A stretch of 64,000 nucleotides of DNA from Paracoccaceae bacterium (GTDB lineage Bacteria > Pseudomonadota > Alphaproteobacteria > Rhodobacterales > Rhodobacteraceae): positions 62,001 through 126,000 of the forward strand of contig JANQRE010000007.1 of the NCBI GenBank assembly GCA_028284705.1. Direction: 5' to 3'. The position numbers and the translations under genes were made by a program. Positions 26,171-34,794 of the stretch are shown here, piece by piece. Numbering within the stretch: position 1 is the stretch's first letter; each line of letters begins with the position of its first letter. Under the pieces are notes generated by a model, which was given only the letters and a program-made list of their open reading frames with translations, was not told the DNA's origin and searched no databases.

Positions 26171-27094
26171 TCATGACAATTTCCTCAAGCGCGGGTTGGA
26201 GACCTCATCAAGCCCCAGATTGATCAGGAGAAGCCCGATGAACATTGTCGCCAGCAGCAAGGTTGGAATGCCCCACCACCACCAGAGGTTCTGGATCAGC
26301 GCGCCTGCGTTGATGGCTTCGTAGATCGTCCGGCCCAAGGTCGGAATGCGCTGCGGTCCGAGGCCCAAGACCTCCAGACCGACAGCTGTGACGATGGACG
26401 TGGTCACGTTCGCGATGAACGACCCGAAGAGGTAGGGCACGAGGTTCGGCAGCATCTCATTGAACATGATGTGGCTTGTCGAGGCGCCAGAAAGTTGGGC
26501 CATCTGCACATAGCCCGATTGCTTCATCGACAGCACCTGCGCCCGGATCAGGCGGGTTGGCGATTGCCAGACGAAGCCGGCGATCAGAAGCGCCATCAAG
26601 GTGAGCGTGACGTCTCCGAACGCCGACTGGAACACCACAAGGATCAAGAGCGGCGGAATGGTGATCATCACATCGGCCAGCACGCGGATCGTGTCATCCG
26701 TCCGGCCTCCGAGGAACCCGGCGGAGAAGCCCAGGAAAATCCCGATGGACATGCCGATGAGCGACGCCAAAAGCCCTACGAACAATGTGTTCGGTGCGCC
26801 GATGATGATCAGCGCCAGCATGTCGCGGCCACCGCCGTCGGTGCCGAGCGGATGGTCCAGAACACCGGATTGACCGCGGATGTTTTCAAACCCAATCGGC
26901 GGCAATTTCAGCGGTGCGGAGCCGGTAAAGACCAGTTCCGGGTCCCAGAGCACCCGCCCGATCAGACCAAGCGCGATGATGCCCAGAAGCAGGCCCACGC
27001 CCCAGATCAGTTTCGGGTTCATCCACGGATTGTCGAAACGCTTCAGGCGTCTGAGTTGCCGTTTTTCGGCACGGGTCATCGAGGTTTCAGCCAT
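26171..27094 (-). CDS. oligopeptide-type ABC permease (DppC type)
   Basis: Inner-membrane permease of 307 aa. A cytoplasmic N-terminus with basic residues (EKRQLRRLKRFDNPW) precedes about six membrane segments. The family stretch HPLGTDGGGRDMLALIIIGA is the DppC signature, followed by the EAA-like loop (YVQMAQLSGASTSHIMFNEMLPN). ATG 27094 overlaps the stop of the other permease (TAATG). It pairs with that protein to form the channel. Confidence 0.9.
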   Translation of the reverse strand: MAETSMTRAEKRQLRRLKRFDNPWMNPKLIWGVGLLLGIIALGLIGRVLWDPELVFTGSAPLKLPPIGFENIRGQSGVLDHPLGTDGGGRDMLALIIIGAPNTLFVGLLASLIGMSIGIFLGFSAGFLGGRTDDTIRVLADVMITIPPLLILVVFQSAFGDVTLTLMALLIAGFVWQSPTRLIRAQVLSMKQSGYVQMAQLSGASTSHIMFNEMLPNLVPYLFGSFIANVTTSIVTAVGLEVLGLGPQRIPTLGRTIYEAINAGALIQNLWWWWGIPTLLLATMFIGLLLINLGLDEVSNPRLRKLS

Positions 27095-28104
27095 TACGCA
27101 GCCTCATGTCTGATGCGCGGATCAATGAACGGGTAGAGCAGATCGACGAGGAAGACCGAGAGCGCGGTCATAAGAATGATCACATAGGAGACCCCCTGGA
27201 TGACCGGGAAATCCTGATTAAGGATCGCGTCGTAGAGGAGCTTGCCCATCCCGTTATAGGCAAAGATGCGCTCCACCAGCACTTGGCCTGCGATCAGCAA
27301 TCCGATCTTCAGAGCGAAGGCCGTGATCTGCGGCAGGATCGCGTTGCGGATCATATAGCGGTAGAGGATGTAGCGGGGGCGTAACCCTTTGGCCTCGGCC
27401 AGTTTCACATAATCCTCGCCTTGCACGGTGATCATGAGGCCACGCATGCCTAGCGCCCAGAAACCGAAGGTCACAATGACAATGGACAGTGCTGGCAGGA
27501 AGCCGTGATAAAGCACCGAGGAGACGAAGCTCCACGTCCAGCCGGGCTCCACGAAGATCGAATAGGCACCGGTCAGGGGGAACCACTGCAGTTTGGCGGC
27601 GAAGATCCACATCAGGAGGAGACCGGAGAGGATCGGTGGAATTGATGTAAAGACCATCGCCGCCGGGATCGCCACGCGGACAAGCTTCGGCGATCGGTCC
27701 CAGACCATCAGCGCGCCTAAGAGATTGCCGATGAAAAACGTGATGATGAGGGAGAGGATCATCAGCCCCAAAGTCCATGGCAGCGCGTTGAGGATCAGGG
27801 TAGAAACGGGTGTCGGAAAGGCCGCGGTAGAGAGGCCAAAGTCAAAGACCAGTGCGCCCGTAAGATACTTGAGGTATTGAACAATCAGCGGTTGATCAAT
27901 GCCCATATTGGCGCGGAGTTGCGCCAGAATTTCTTCCGAATTGGCCACGGCTCCGGCACCTGCGGCCATCCGGCCAAGGGCGATCTCGGCGGGGTCCACG
28001 GGGCTGAGACGCGGGATGATCCAGATGATCGTTGCAGCGATCAGGATCGTCAGCACCAGTGTCACAAGCCGGTTGATCAGATAGTCGCGCGGTATGCGTC
28101 CCAT
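27094..28104 (-). CDS. oligopeptide-type ABC permease (DppB type)
   Basis: Inner-membrane permease of 336 aa. The first helix (NRLVTLVLTILIAATIIWIIPRL) and the sequence VDPAEIALGR are typical of DppB, as is the EAA loop VKLAEAKGLRPRYILYRYMIRN. ATG 28104 is chosen because GGGGAGG lies seven bases upstream and the codon overlaps the preceding TGA. GTG 28107 is the alternative. Cotranscribed with the dioxygenase upstream and the second permease downstream. Confidence 0.9.
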   Translation of the reverse strand: MGRIPRDYLINRLVTLVLTILIAATIIWIIPRLSPVDPAEIALGRMAAGAGAVANSEEILAQLRANMGIDQPLIVQYLKYLTGALVFDFGLSTAAFPTPVSTLILNALPWTLGLMILSLIITFFIGNLLGALMVWDRSPKLVRVAIPAAMVFTSIPPILSGLLLMWIFAAKLQWFPLTGAYSIFVEPGWTWSFVSSVLYHGFLPALSIVIVTFGFWALGMRGLMITVQGEDYVKLAEAKGLRPRYILYRYMIRNAILPQITAFALKIGLLIAGQVLVERIFAYNGMGKLLYDAILNQDFPVIQGVSYVIILMTALSVFLVDLLYPFIDPRIRHEAA

Positions 28105-28871
28105 CACGCAGCCTCCCCAGCTTTCGTTCGGCTGATATTGTGGTTCCAGCCGCGTAGAACGAGGCGTTCGTCAGGATGGCTGTTGCCCTCTTCAATGCTA
28201 TCGGTCCCGGCATATAGCTGGCACAGCACGGTCTTACGCACCGCGTCCGAGCGGTTCGGCATCGATCCATGCAGAGTAAAATAGTGGAAAAAGATCACGT
28301 CACCGGCCTCGGCCTCAACGATGGTGGCGTCTTCAATCGGGTATTGGTCCAGAACATCGTTTTGACGCCGTCCATCGGCACCCTCAATCCGGCCCAGTTT
28401 GTGAGACCCGGGATAGACGCGCAGGCAGCCCATCTCGTCGGTCGCATCGCTGACATGGATGATGCCTGCGATCATGCTGTCGTTCTCGGTCGGGAAGTAG
28501 GGCCAGTCCTGATGCATCGGGAACGGCGATCCAGCCTCGGCAGGCTTCTGGAAAAGTTTTGAGTGGTGCAGCAGGATGTCGTTACCGATGATCTCTTCAA
28601 CCACATCCAGAAAGCGTTCGTTGAGAAACGCGTTCAGCCATGTGCGGGAGTATTTCTGCACGTTATGCGTATGGAAAATCTTGTCCCCGGCCTGAGCGAT
28701 TTTTGCGGTTTCGCCGCCATCCCAGGTCGCATCTACCACGTCGCCGCTGGAAAGAAGCTGCGAAACGATCTGGTCGAAATCCTTGGCCAGTGCGCTCATT
28801 TCATCGGGCTGAAACAGGCCCTTGGCATGATAGAACCCGTGCTCTTCGAAAAACGTCTTGATGTCCGACAT
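28104..28871 (-). CDS. phytanoyl-CoA dioxygenase family (Fe/2-oxoglutarate), copy 1
   Basis: Non-heme iron dioxygenase of 255 aa that should hydroxylate or demethylate a small substrate using O2 and 2-oxoglutarate. The iron triad is H120 and D122 (MHQDWPYF) and H201 (TLHGSMPNRS), with R212 as the probable 2-oxoglutarate anchor. AAGGAC precedes ATG 28871. It lies between the binding protein and permease genes of the peptide-type transporter, an unusual place for an enzyme. A second family member is encoded at 31407-32231, so two oxidative steps, or two forms of substrate, are likely. Confidence 0.88.
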   Translation of the reverse strand: MSDIKTFFEEHGFYHAKGLFQPDEMSALAKDFDQIVSQLLSSGDVVDATWDGGETAKIAQAGDKIFHTHNVQKYSRTWLNAFLNERFLDVVEEIIGNDILLHHSKLFQKPAEAGSPFPMHQDWPYFPTENDSMIAGIIHVSDATDEMGCLRVYPGSHKLGRIEGADGRRQNDVLDQYPIEDATIVEAEAGDVIFFHYFTLHGSMPNRSDAVRKTVLCQLYAGTDSIEEGNSHPDERLVLRGWNHNISRTKAGEAA

Positions 28872-28911
28872 CGGGACAGTCCTTTGGGTTAGGCCTTGCG
28901 GCATTTGAGAG

Positions 28912-28941
28912 CGGGTGGCGCGCGACAACCGGCGCCACCCG
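28912..28941 (-). other. perfect stem-loop after binding-protein gene
   Basis: CGGGTGGCGC (28912-28921) and GCGCCACCCG (28932-28941) form a perfect ten-base stem with a ten-base loop, starting nine bases after the binding-protein stop in the direction of transcription. No T-run follows. As in the other transporter operons here, it should raise the level of binding protein relative to downstream products. Confidence 0.7.
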
Positions 28942-28950
28942 AAGGGCAGG

Positions 28951-30681
28951 TCAGCCTGCCGGTTCCAGATTGTGAATGATCTGGTGCGTGTGGTTCCACC
29001 AGAAGAACGGGTGGTTGTAGTAGTTCTCAGACGTCGGCCAGCCCGTCCAATAGGTGGTGTTCATCGGCAGAAGTTTCGCCGATTGCACGAGCGGCACAAA
29101 CGGAGTGCCCGCATCGAGATGCTTGTAGGCCTCCGCCACCAGACCGGGGATTTCAGGATCGCCCAGGGCACGGTTGCCAATGTCGTCGACAATCGCCGAG
29201 TAGGCTTCCGCCTCCGGGCCATCCCAGCGCGATGTGTTGTTGAAGCCCGGCGAGCGTTCGCCCACTGGAACCACGTCTTTGGCGGTATAGCGACCCATCG
29301 ACGCCCAGGGTTCGTTCACCGAGCCGCAAGAGAGCCAGCTATAGGACATCTCATAGGCGCCGAACGGCAGCACTTCGCCCCAGAACACGCCATTCTCCAC
29401 GGGCACGGATTTCGCATCAATCCCGGCGCGCTGCATTTGCTCGACGATCAGGTCGATGGTTTTGGTGTATTCGATGGAGGCCGAATTGACGTGAATATTC
29501 ACCGACAGGGTTTCCCCGTCCTTGGTGTAATAGTCACCATCCTTCACCCAGCCTTCGCCCTCGATCAGGGCTGCAGCCGCATCGACATCGGCCTTGGCAG
29601 GCAGTTCAAAGCCTGCCTCGACCACGGCGTCGATGAACGGCGCCATCGAGCCATATTCAGCAAACATCGTGCGCGACGCGGTGGTCGCCCCTTCAAGTGC
29701 CACGTTCACAATCTGGTTGCGGTCTATGATATGGGCCACAGCCTTGCGCATATTGGCATTGTCCCAAGGCGCGACGGTGGTGTTGATTTCCAATTGCCGC
29801 GCGCAGGGGTCAGCGGCCGCATAGGGATAGTCGTCATACCAGGCGATCACATTGGGGTTCTGCGCTTTGATCGCCTCGAATGTTCCGATGGAGACGTTCT
29901 GCGAGGCGTCCAACTGGTTTGAGACCATCAGCTGCGCGCGGCTTTCCTCGCCGCCACTTTCCAGAAAGATCACGCGTTTGGGTTCGGGCAGGTCCATGAA
30001 CCCGGTCTTGGCCCCCCACCAATCATCGTTGCGATCCCAGATCGCGCGGTTCGATGTAGCCGAGGTAAAGGTGTAAGGCCCGGTGCCAATAGGTGGATTG
30101 AAAGTGAAGGTCGCAGCATTCTCACCATTCCAGACATGCTCCGGCATGATCAGGAACGAGCCGAAGATCCGCACGCCGAAATTCTCCACAATGAAGCGGG
30201 GGTTCGGATTGTTGAGCGTGAACTTGACCGTCAGGTCATCCACTTTCTCAACCGAGGCCACTTGCGCCTTGATGGTGCTGGCCTCACGGCTGGAGATTTC
30301 GTCATTGGTCAGGGCGAGGTTTGTGGTGAAGAGCACGTCATCGGCGTTGAACGCCTCGCCATCGGACCATTCCACACCCTCGCGCAGCTTGACCGTCCAG
30401 ACCTTGCCATCCTCCTCGGACGTCGCCTCAGTGGCCAGCCACGGATCGAGTTCGCCGGTGCCGTAGTTCAGGATGAAGAGCGGCTCCCACATGGTCTGGT
30501 GCGCGCCATGCATCCGCTTGGTGCCGGGTGTCATCCAGTTGAAGTTCTCGGGGTCCTGAATGGTGCGATCGAGGTCGAAAATGACCGTCTCTTCGCGCGA
30601 TACGTCCTGCGCGAAGGCCGCACCGGACACAGCCGCAAACGCCAGAACAGACGCCGCCAGAAGTGGTTTCGAAATTCTCAT
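28951..30681 (-). CDS. ABC transporter substrate-binding protein, family 5
   Basis: Periplasmic binding protein of 576 aa, the size of oligopeptide/nickel-type (SBP_bac_5) proteins. The signal peptide MRISKPLLAASVLAFAAVS ends at GAAFA-QD. Typical stretches are WEPLFILNYGTGELDPWLA, VKLREGVEWSDGEAFNADDV and PIGTGPYTF. Family 5 proteins bind peptides, but also cello-, xylo- and manno-oligosaccharides in some organisms. Neighbouring mannosidase suggests a mannose-containing ligand; this is inference. Confidence 0.9.
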   Translation of the reverse strand: MRISKPLLAASVLAFAAVSGAAFAQDVSREETVIFDLDRTIQDPENFNWMTPGTKRMHGAHQTMWEPLFILNYGTGELDPWLATEATSEEDGKVWTVKLREGVEWSDGEAFNADDVLFTTNLALTNDEISSREASTIKAQVASVEKVDDLTVKFTLNNPNPRFIVENFGVRIFGSFLIMPEHVWNGENAATFTFNPPIGTGPYTFTSATSNRAIWDRNDDWWGAKTGFMDLPEPKRVIFLESGGEESRAQLMVSNQLDASQNVSIGTFEAIKAQNPNVIAWYDDYPYAAADPCARQLEINTTVAPWDNANMRKAVAHIIDRNQIVNVALEGATTASRTMFAEYGSMAPFIDAVVEAGFELPAKADVDAAAALIEGEGWVKDGDYYTKDGETLSVNIHVNSASIEYTKTIDLIVEQMQRAGIDAKSVPVENGVFWGEVLPFGAYEMSYSWLSCGSVNEPWASMGRYTAKDVVPVGERSPGFNNTSRWDGPEAEAYSAIVDDIGNRALGDPEIPGLVAEAYKHLDAGTPFVPLVQSAKLLPMNTTYWTGWPTSENYYNHPFFWWNHTHQIIHNLEPAG

Positions 30682-30725
30682 ATTTTTCCTCCCAATTTGG
30701 TCGGGCCTCTCCGCCCGTTTGTTCG

Positions 30726-31406
30726 TTATCGAACGTAGTCCATCACCAGAACGCGAGTGCGCTCCGGCAGGTTTTCACGAGCCAGTTCCGTCGTTGCGCC
30801 AAAGGCGAAATCGACATCCTCCTCCTTGAAATGGCTCAGGAAACTTTCAATCCACATGGTGTTGCGGGGCTTGTAGGTGAGCGTGCGGAAATGCATCGGG
30901 ATCACTAGCTTGGGCCGTGTCCTATGCATCATCTCCATCAGGTCGGGTAATTCCAGCGTCAGATACCCGCCCGCAAGTGCGAACAGCACATCGGTGCCTT
31001 CAAAGAACGCCTGCTGCGCATCGGTCAGCGGATTGCCGACATCGCCCATATGGGCAAATTTGATGCCGTCGAGCGTGAAGCGATACATCCCGTTCTGGCC
31101 CGGCACTTCATGCTCAGGATGGTGATCCCACTCGGCTGCTTCGATGGCGGTGATCTCGACTCCGTCTGCCGTCGCGGACCCGCCGTTTTGCGCCACGGTC
31201 AACGCGTTCACAACGGTTGGATCACCTGCAATCAGATCGGCGCGGCAATGGGCGCTGTCATCGTCTGAAGAAATCAGCACCAAATCGGCTTCGTCAGTGA
31301 TCGGGGCATAGCCCACGCCTTCCGGCGTATAGGGATCAGTAATCACCCGTGGCCCCTGATCGGGGTGCAGGCCGAAGGCTGCATGTCCATACCACGTGAT
31401 TTTCAT
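30726..31406 (-). CDS. metallo-beta-lactamase-fold protein with altered metal motif
   Basis: Protein of 226 aa resembling the UPF0173/UlaG-like branch of the metallo-beta-lactamase fold: it starts MKITWYGHAAFGL, has ITDPYTPEG, AHMGDVGN (H119, D121) and IPMHFRT (H172). The HxHxDH motif that should follow DLVLIS reads SDDDSAH (residues 48-53 region), so only the last histidine is kept. Either the metal site is remodelled with aspartates or the protein is not a classical hydrolase. It lies directly after the second dioxygenase gene (TGA immediately followed by ATG), so it belongs to the same pathway. UlaG-type relatives open sugar lactones. Confidence 0.8.
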   Translation of the reverse strand: MKITWYGHAAFGLHPDQGPRVITDPYTPEGVGYAPITDEADLVLISSDDDSAHCRADLIAGDPTVVNALTVAQNGGSATADGVEITAIEAAEWDHHPEHEVPGQNGMYRFTLDGIKFAHMGDVGNPLTDAQQAFFEGTDVLFALAGGYLTLELPDLMEMMHRTRPKLVIPMHFRTLTYKPRNTMWIESFLSHFKEEDVDFAFGATTELARENLPERTRVLVMDYVR

Positions 31407-32231
31407 TCAGTTATTTCCCACAACATGAGGCGATGAGGTCTTGGTGATGTCGTTGTTCTCGGGGCGTGGGTGGGTTTTCCATGACCCCGCTTCCCCGCGG
31501 CACAAAATCGCCTCAACGCCATTGGCCCAGGCCTCGTCGGTAATCTGCACTTCTGAGGGGCAATAGCGGAGTGTGAACCCACAGCGGCGGCGATCACTCT
31601 TATTGGCGAGTGAGCCGTGAACCAGCATGTCGGCGTGCATGGAAATCTGCCCGGCTTTCAGTGTGTTGCTAAAGGGCTCGCCCAGCGCCTCGGCATTGGC
31701 AGTTTCCTTGTGGAAGACGGCCTCATCACCGGTCTGCTGGACCTTCATCGCCCCCTGATTGTGGGTGCCCGGGATGAACCGCATGGCGGAATTGGCCTCA
31801 TCTGCATCGTCGATGGCGAGCCAGACGGTGACGGTGCGGGCGGGGCTGAGGGACCAGAAAGAGGCGTCCTGATGCCAGGGCACAGCCTTGGGGTCATGCG
31901 GTTTCTTCGACAGAATCGCTGTAGCCCAACACAAGATGTCTGGGCCAATCAGGTCCTCCACATGATCAAGAATACGGGCGTCGGTGGCGATATCCCAAAG
32001 CCCGGACAGGCGCGCCTGATAACAGTTGATACCGTAAGCCCCGTCCGGCCCCATGTCGTTCATGAGACCATCGATGTAGCTGCGAATTTGGTTGATTTCG
32101 GAGGTGGAGAAGATGTCGAACGGCTGAACGAAGCCCTTTTCGTTATACTGGGCAATCTGTTCCTGCGTCAGTTTCTTGGGATCAGCATTCTGCACGGGCC
32201 GAAAACCCAAATCCTGCGGCGAATCCAACAT
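31407..32231 (-). CDS. phytanoyl-CoA dioxygenase family (Fe/2-oxoglutarate), copy 2
   Basis: Second dioxygenase of the locus, 274 aa. The iron ligands are H120 and D122 (PWHQDASFW) and H205 (MLVHGSLAN), followed by basic residues (SDRRRCGFTLRY) that would hold 2-oxoglutarate. It is only distantly similar to copy 1, so the two probably act on different positions or intermediates rather than being a recent duplication. It is the first gene of the eight-gene minus-strand operon and is divergent from the AraC regulator. Confidence 0.88.
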   Translation of the reverse strand: MLDSPQDLGFRPVQNADPKKLTQEQIAQYNEKGFVQPFDIFSTSEINQIRSYIDGLMNDMGPDGAYGINCYQARLSGLWDIATDARILDHVEDLIGPDILCWATAILSKKPHDPKAVPWHQDASFWSLSPARTVTVWLAIDDADEANSAMRFIPGTHNQGAMKVQQTGDEAVFHKETANAEALGEPFSNTLKAGQISMHADMLVHGSLANKSDRRRCGFTLRYCPSEVQITDEAWANGVEAILCRGEAGSWKTHPRPENNDITKTSSPHVVGNN

Positions 32232-32291
32232 CGCGATGTCCTCCCTGGCGTTTATCCTTATCTCTGGGGTTCTCAGAGTCAGTGGCGCAAA

Positions 32292-32323
32292 TTGACTTTA
32301 TTTTGCACTATTTTGATATTTTG
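32292..32323 (+). promoter_or_regulatory. probable promoter and operator between dioxygenase and araC
   Basis: TTGACT (32292-32297) and GATATT (32315-32320) are separated by 17 bases, a plausible sigma-70 promoter for the AraC-type gene. The same stretch holds three copies of TATTTTG at 32299, 32309 and 32317, spaced by 10 and 8 bases, which could be binding half-sites for that regulator. The region is much richer in A and T than its surroundings. Confidence 0.5.
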
Positions 32324-32360
32324 TGTTTCAAGGCGGATATTCCTTCGCTAATTTTGCTGC

Positions 32361-33227
32361 ATGCGCAAAACAACCTTTTTGATCGATACCTACCTGACAC
32401 CCGACGAAGCGTTTCATTTCGCCCGTAAGGGGCTTGCGCGTCGCTACCCGGATCGCGCCCATGATCACGACTATTTTGAGGTGTTTTTGATCGAGAGCGG
32501 TCGCACGGAGCATTGGATAAATGGTGAGACGCAAACCCTGGAGCCCGGCCAAATGGCGTTCATCAGACCGGATGATGTGCATGCGTTTTGTGCGGACCGA
32601 AAACTCGGCTGCCAGATCATCAATGTGATGTTTCGACGGGAGACCGCCGCGCATCTTGCAGATCGCTATGGCGATACGGTCGGCGGCCGCTTTTTTGACG
32701 CCAGAGGATCACAACCGGAGATGCATACGCTTGGGCCGGTGCGCTTTTCCCGGGCCGTTGCTGTGGCCGAGCAGTTGCAAACGTCGGATCGATCTCTTGC
32801 GCGCATCGAGGAGTTTCTTCTGTTTCTCGTTAACCGGGTGGCGCATGCGACCAGTGGTCTGAATGCCTCGACACCGCGGTGGTTTGCGGAAGCCTCCAGC
32901 GCAGCCCTGTCTCCGGAAGTCTTTCGGCAAGGTGCCTCCGGTTTCATCCGCGCAGCGGGGCGAAGTCACGAACATGTCTGCCGAACCTGCAAGGCCGTGA
33001 CCGGACTGACCCCGTCCGAATATGTGAACCGCATCCGCATCGACTATGCCGCTCAACTGTTTCGCAGCACCGAAGAGTCGATTGAAGATGTTATCGAGAA
33101 CTGCGGGTTCGAGAATGTCAGCTACTTCTATCGGCTTTTCCGGAACCAGATGGGAACCACCCCGCGCGCCTATCGCCAAGCCAATCAGCGAGATCCGTTT
33201 CAGCAGATCGGTCTGCCGAAGTCATAA
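32361..33227 (+). CDS. AraC-family transcriptional regulator
   Basis: Regulator of 288 aa. The N-terminal cupin (HDHDYFEVFLIESGRTEHWI; LEPGQMAFIRPDDVHAF) should bind a sugar or similar ligand. The C-terminal double helix-turn-helix has the AraC signature (TPSEYVNRIRIDYAAQLF, then IEDVIENCGFENVSYFYRLF and GTTPRAYR). The layout resembles MelR/RhaR-like sugar regulators. No clear Shine-Dalgarno precedes ATG 32361. Divergent orientation suggests that it activates the dioxygenase/transporter/mannosidase operon. Confidence 0.9.
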   Translation: MRKTTFLIDTYLTPDEAFHFARKGLARRYPDRAHDHDYFEVFLIESGRTEHWINGETQTLEPGQMAFIRPDDVHAFCADRKLGCQIINVMFRRETAAHLADRYGDTVGGRFFDARGSQPEMHTLGPVRFSRAVAVAEQLQTSDRSLARIEEFLLFLVNRVAHATSGLNASTPRWFAEASSAALSPEVFRQGASGFIRAAGRSHEHVCRTCKAVTGLTPSEYVNRIRIDYAAQLFRSTEESIEDVIENCGFENVSYFYRLFRNQMGTTPRAYRQANQRDPFQQIGLPKS

Positions 33228-33395
33228 GGTCCCCGCTGTGGGACACTGCAGATGGGTAAAAAGTCCCTATTTTCAGGCATTTCGCAAAACACTAGGTAGT
33301 CGATGGTGGCTTCCCACGCAGTCGGAACGAGCGACCGTAGGACCCAATTGTTGTGCGCTTTGGACATGTCCAACGCAACAACAGGAGTCCTTACC

Positions 33396-33680
33396 ATGCC
33401 CCCTGAAGCCCTTTCGATACTGGCTGTTTATTATGCATGTGCCCATTTAATGAGCACATCTATTTCCCCTGCGCCCCAGGTCCAGGCCTGCAGCGCCAGC
33501 TATGAAGTCACCAAGACCCTCTTTCTGTCACGGGATGAGTTGCACGTCTTGACCTCCGCAGACGCCAAAACGCGGCGCCAGCTCAGCGAGCTTGCCTTCA
33601 TGCGTTTCAAGGCTTGGGAAGCTGACAATCCCGAGACCGTCGAGCGTCTGAAAGCGTACTATCTCGGCGTCGCCGTTTGA
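33396..33680 (+). CDS. small hypothetical protein
   Basis: Protein of 94 aa with no recognised domain. An AGGAG site lies about ten bases upstream of ATG 33396, which supports translation from here. The first 30 residues are mildly hydrophobic (LSILAVYYACAHLMSTS), and the rest is helical and charged (LSRDELHVLTSADAKTRRQLSELAFMRF). Two cysteines occur at positions 14 and about 32. It stands alone between araC and tRNA-Gly. Function unknown. Confidence 0.5.
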   Translation: MPPEALSILAVYYACAHLMSTSISPAPQVQACSASYEVTKTLFLSRDELHVLTSADAKTRRQLSELAFMRFKAWEADNPETVERLKAYYLGVAV

Positions 33681-33988
33681 CGGACGACATCCCGACCACA
33701 TGCTCCGGGTCCAGGGGCTGGGCCTCCGCTGTCGCTTGCCCGTCACCGAAGCGTCAACTGAGCGCCGCTATCTGGCCGGCCCTGACTGGGGTCAATTGAG
33801 AAGAAGTCCGGCGCGACTTGATAGACACGCCGATCAAGCTGCACTCGTGCTGGCGTCTTGCCGGAACCAAATGGCAAGTTTTCCGCGCTTCAGCTGATCC
33901 CAAAAAATGTGGCGCACCAAATCAAAGCCGCGATGCAATTCATTGCTTGACGCCAAAACCCCCATAAAATAAAGCCTGAATCCTCCGA
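33681..33988. other. non-coding stretch with probable tRNA-Gly promoter
   Basis: No convincing gene is seen in these 308 bases. Near the end, TTGACG at 33947-33952 is followed after about 16 to 17 bases by an A/T-rich hexamer around 33969-33975, in the right place to drive the tRNA-Gly that begins at 33989. The rest shows no repeat or structure that I can support. Confidence 0.4.
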
Positions 33989-34062
33989 GCGGGTATGGTG
34001 AAATGGTATCATAAGAGCCTTCCAAGCTTAAGGTGCGGGTTCGATTCCCGCTACCCGCTCCA
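33989..34062 (+). tRNA. tRNA-Gly (anticodon TCC)
   Basis: A complete cloverleaf can be drawn: acceptor arms GCGGGTA and TACCCGC, the D-arm around GGTGAAATGGTATCA, anticodon loop CTTCCAA giving TCC, and T-arm GCGGG-TTCGATT-CCCGC. The 3' CCA is encoded (34060-34062). The anticodon stem closes with one weak A-A pair. The type VI-like cassette begins 27 bases downstream on the other strand. Confidence 0.93.
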
Positions 34063-34088
34063 GAAATCTCCCACCAATCTCCGGTCAG

Positions 34089-34790
34089 TCAACGCCAGCT
34101 ATTTTGGCTCAGGATCGGGCCTGCAATTTCCTTTGGAGACGGGCCGGTACCAGGACCATCAACACCAATGCCGCGGCGCTCGTCCTGTGCATAGCGCTCA
34201 AAGAATGGGCGCAGCGCTTTGAACGGGGTTTCGGCAAGGGAAATCAGCATGCCGTTGAGGTTGTGCACGTCCTGTTCGGTTCGCGTAAGCACGTCGTCGA
34301 GCATCTCCAGACCCCGTTCATCGCCGAGCGAGACCAGATAAACCGCGTAATACCATTCGGGGTCGTCGCGCGTTGCGATGCGCGCGTCCTCGAACTGCGG
34401 GTCGAGCTGTTCGCGTCGGTCTATGCTGTAATCCATCAAAGGGTAGAAATAAACGCGCGGCACGAGATCGTCGCGGGAGATGCGATCATAAAGCTCAGCC
34501 AATTCCGCGCGGATGCTGTCTCGACTTGCGTCGTCAACCACCAGACTGGCCGACAGGATCGTTTTCACCTGCTCGGGGTCGGTGCTGGATTTTACATTGC
34601 TCATGGCGTGCCCCAGAAATCCGGCAAGACAAGCAGGATCGAGTGTCGGGTCATCGCCGGCATAGACGGCCTTTTGCTCAATGCCGCGGGCAAGCGAGAG
34701 GAATTCGGGCGCGTCGAGCGGGGTGGCCGCAATCTCGCTGGCGATCTCCATCGGGCAGGTCGCGTTGATCGTGTCCATATAGTCGGCCAT
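34089..34790 (-). CDS. hypothetical protein, putative immunity partner
   Basis: Acidic, soluble, mostly helical protein of 233 aa without a recognised domain. The C-terminal part (ERGLEMLDDVLTRTEQDVHNL, then TPFKALRPFFERYAQDE) looks like helical-repeat sequence. ATG 34790 has AGGAG nine bases upstream, and that site lies inside the end of the metalloprotease gene, four bases before the ATG, so the two are coupled. It is the third gene after a DUF4123 adaptor and a toxin-like metalloprotease, the usual position of a type VI immunity protein. No signal peptide is seen; an immunity role is inference. Confidence 0.6.
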   Translation of the reverse strand: MADYMDTINATCPMEIASEIAATPLDAPEFLSLARGIEQKAVYAGDDPTLDPACLAGFLGHAMSNVKSSTDPEQVKTILSASLVVDDASRDSIRAELAELYDRISRDDLVPRVYFYPLMDYSIDRREQLDPQFEDARIATRDDPEWYYAVYLVSLGDERGLEMLDDVLTRTEQDVHNLNGMLISLAETPFKALRPFFERYAQDERRGIGVDGPGTGPSPKEIAGPILSQNSWR

Positions 34791-34794
34791 TGGG

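Noticed and set aside
24334-32231. Simple dipeptide transporter (dppABCDF) as full explanation of the minus-strand operon
   Set aside because: The presence of a GH38 mannosidase, two dioxygenases and an AraC sugar-type regulator in the same operon argues for a non-peptide substrate.
33700-33897. Open frame of 65 codons between the small hypothetical gene and tRNA-Gly
   Set aside because: No ribosome site, no protein-like pattern, and several alternative frames of equal length.
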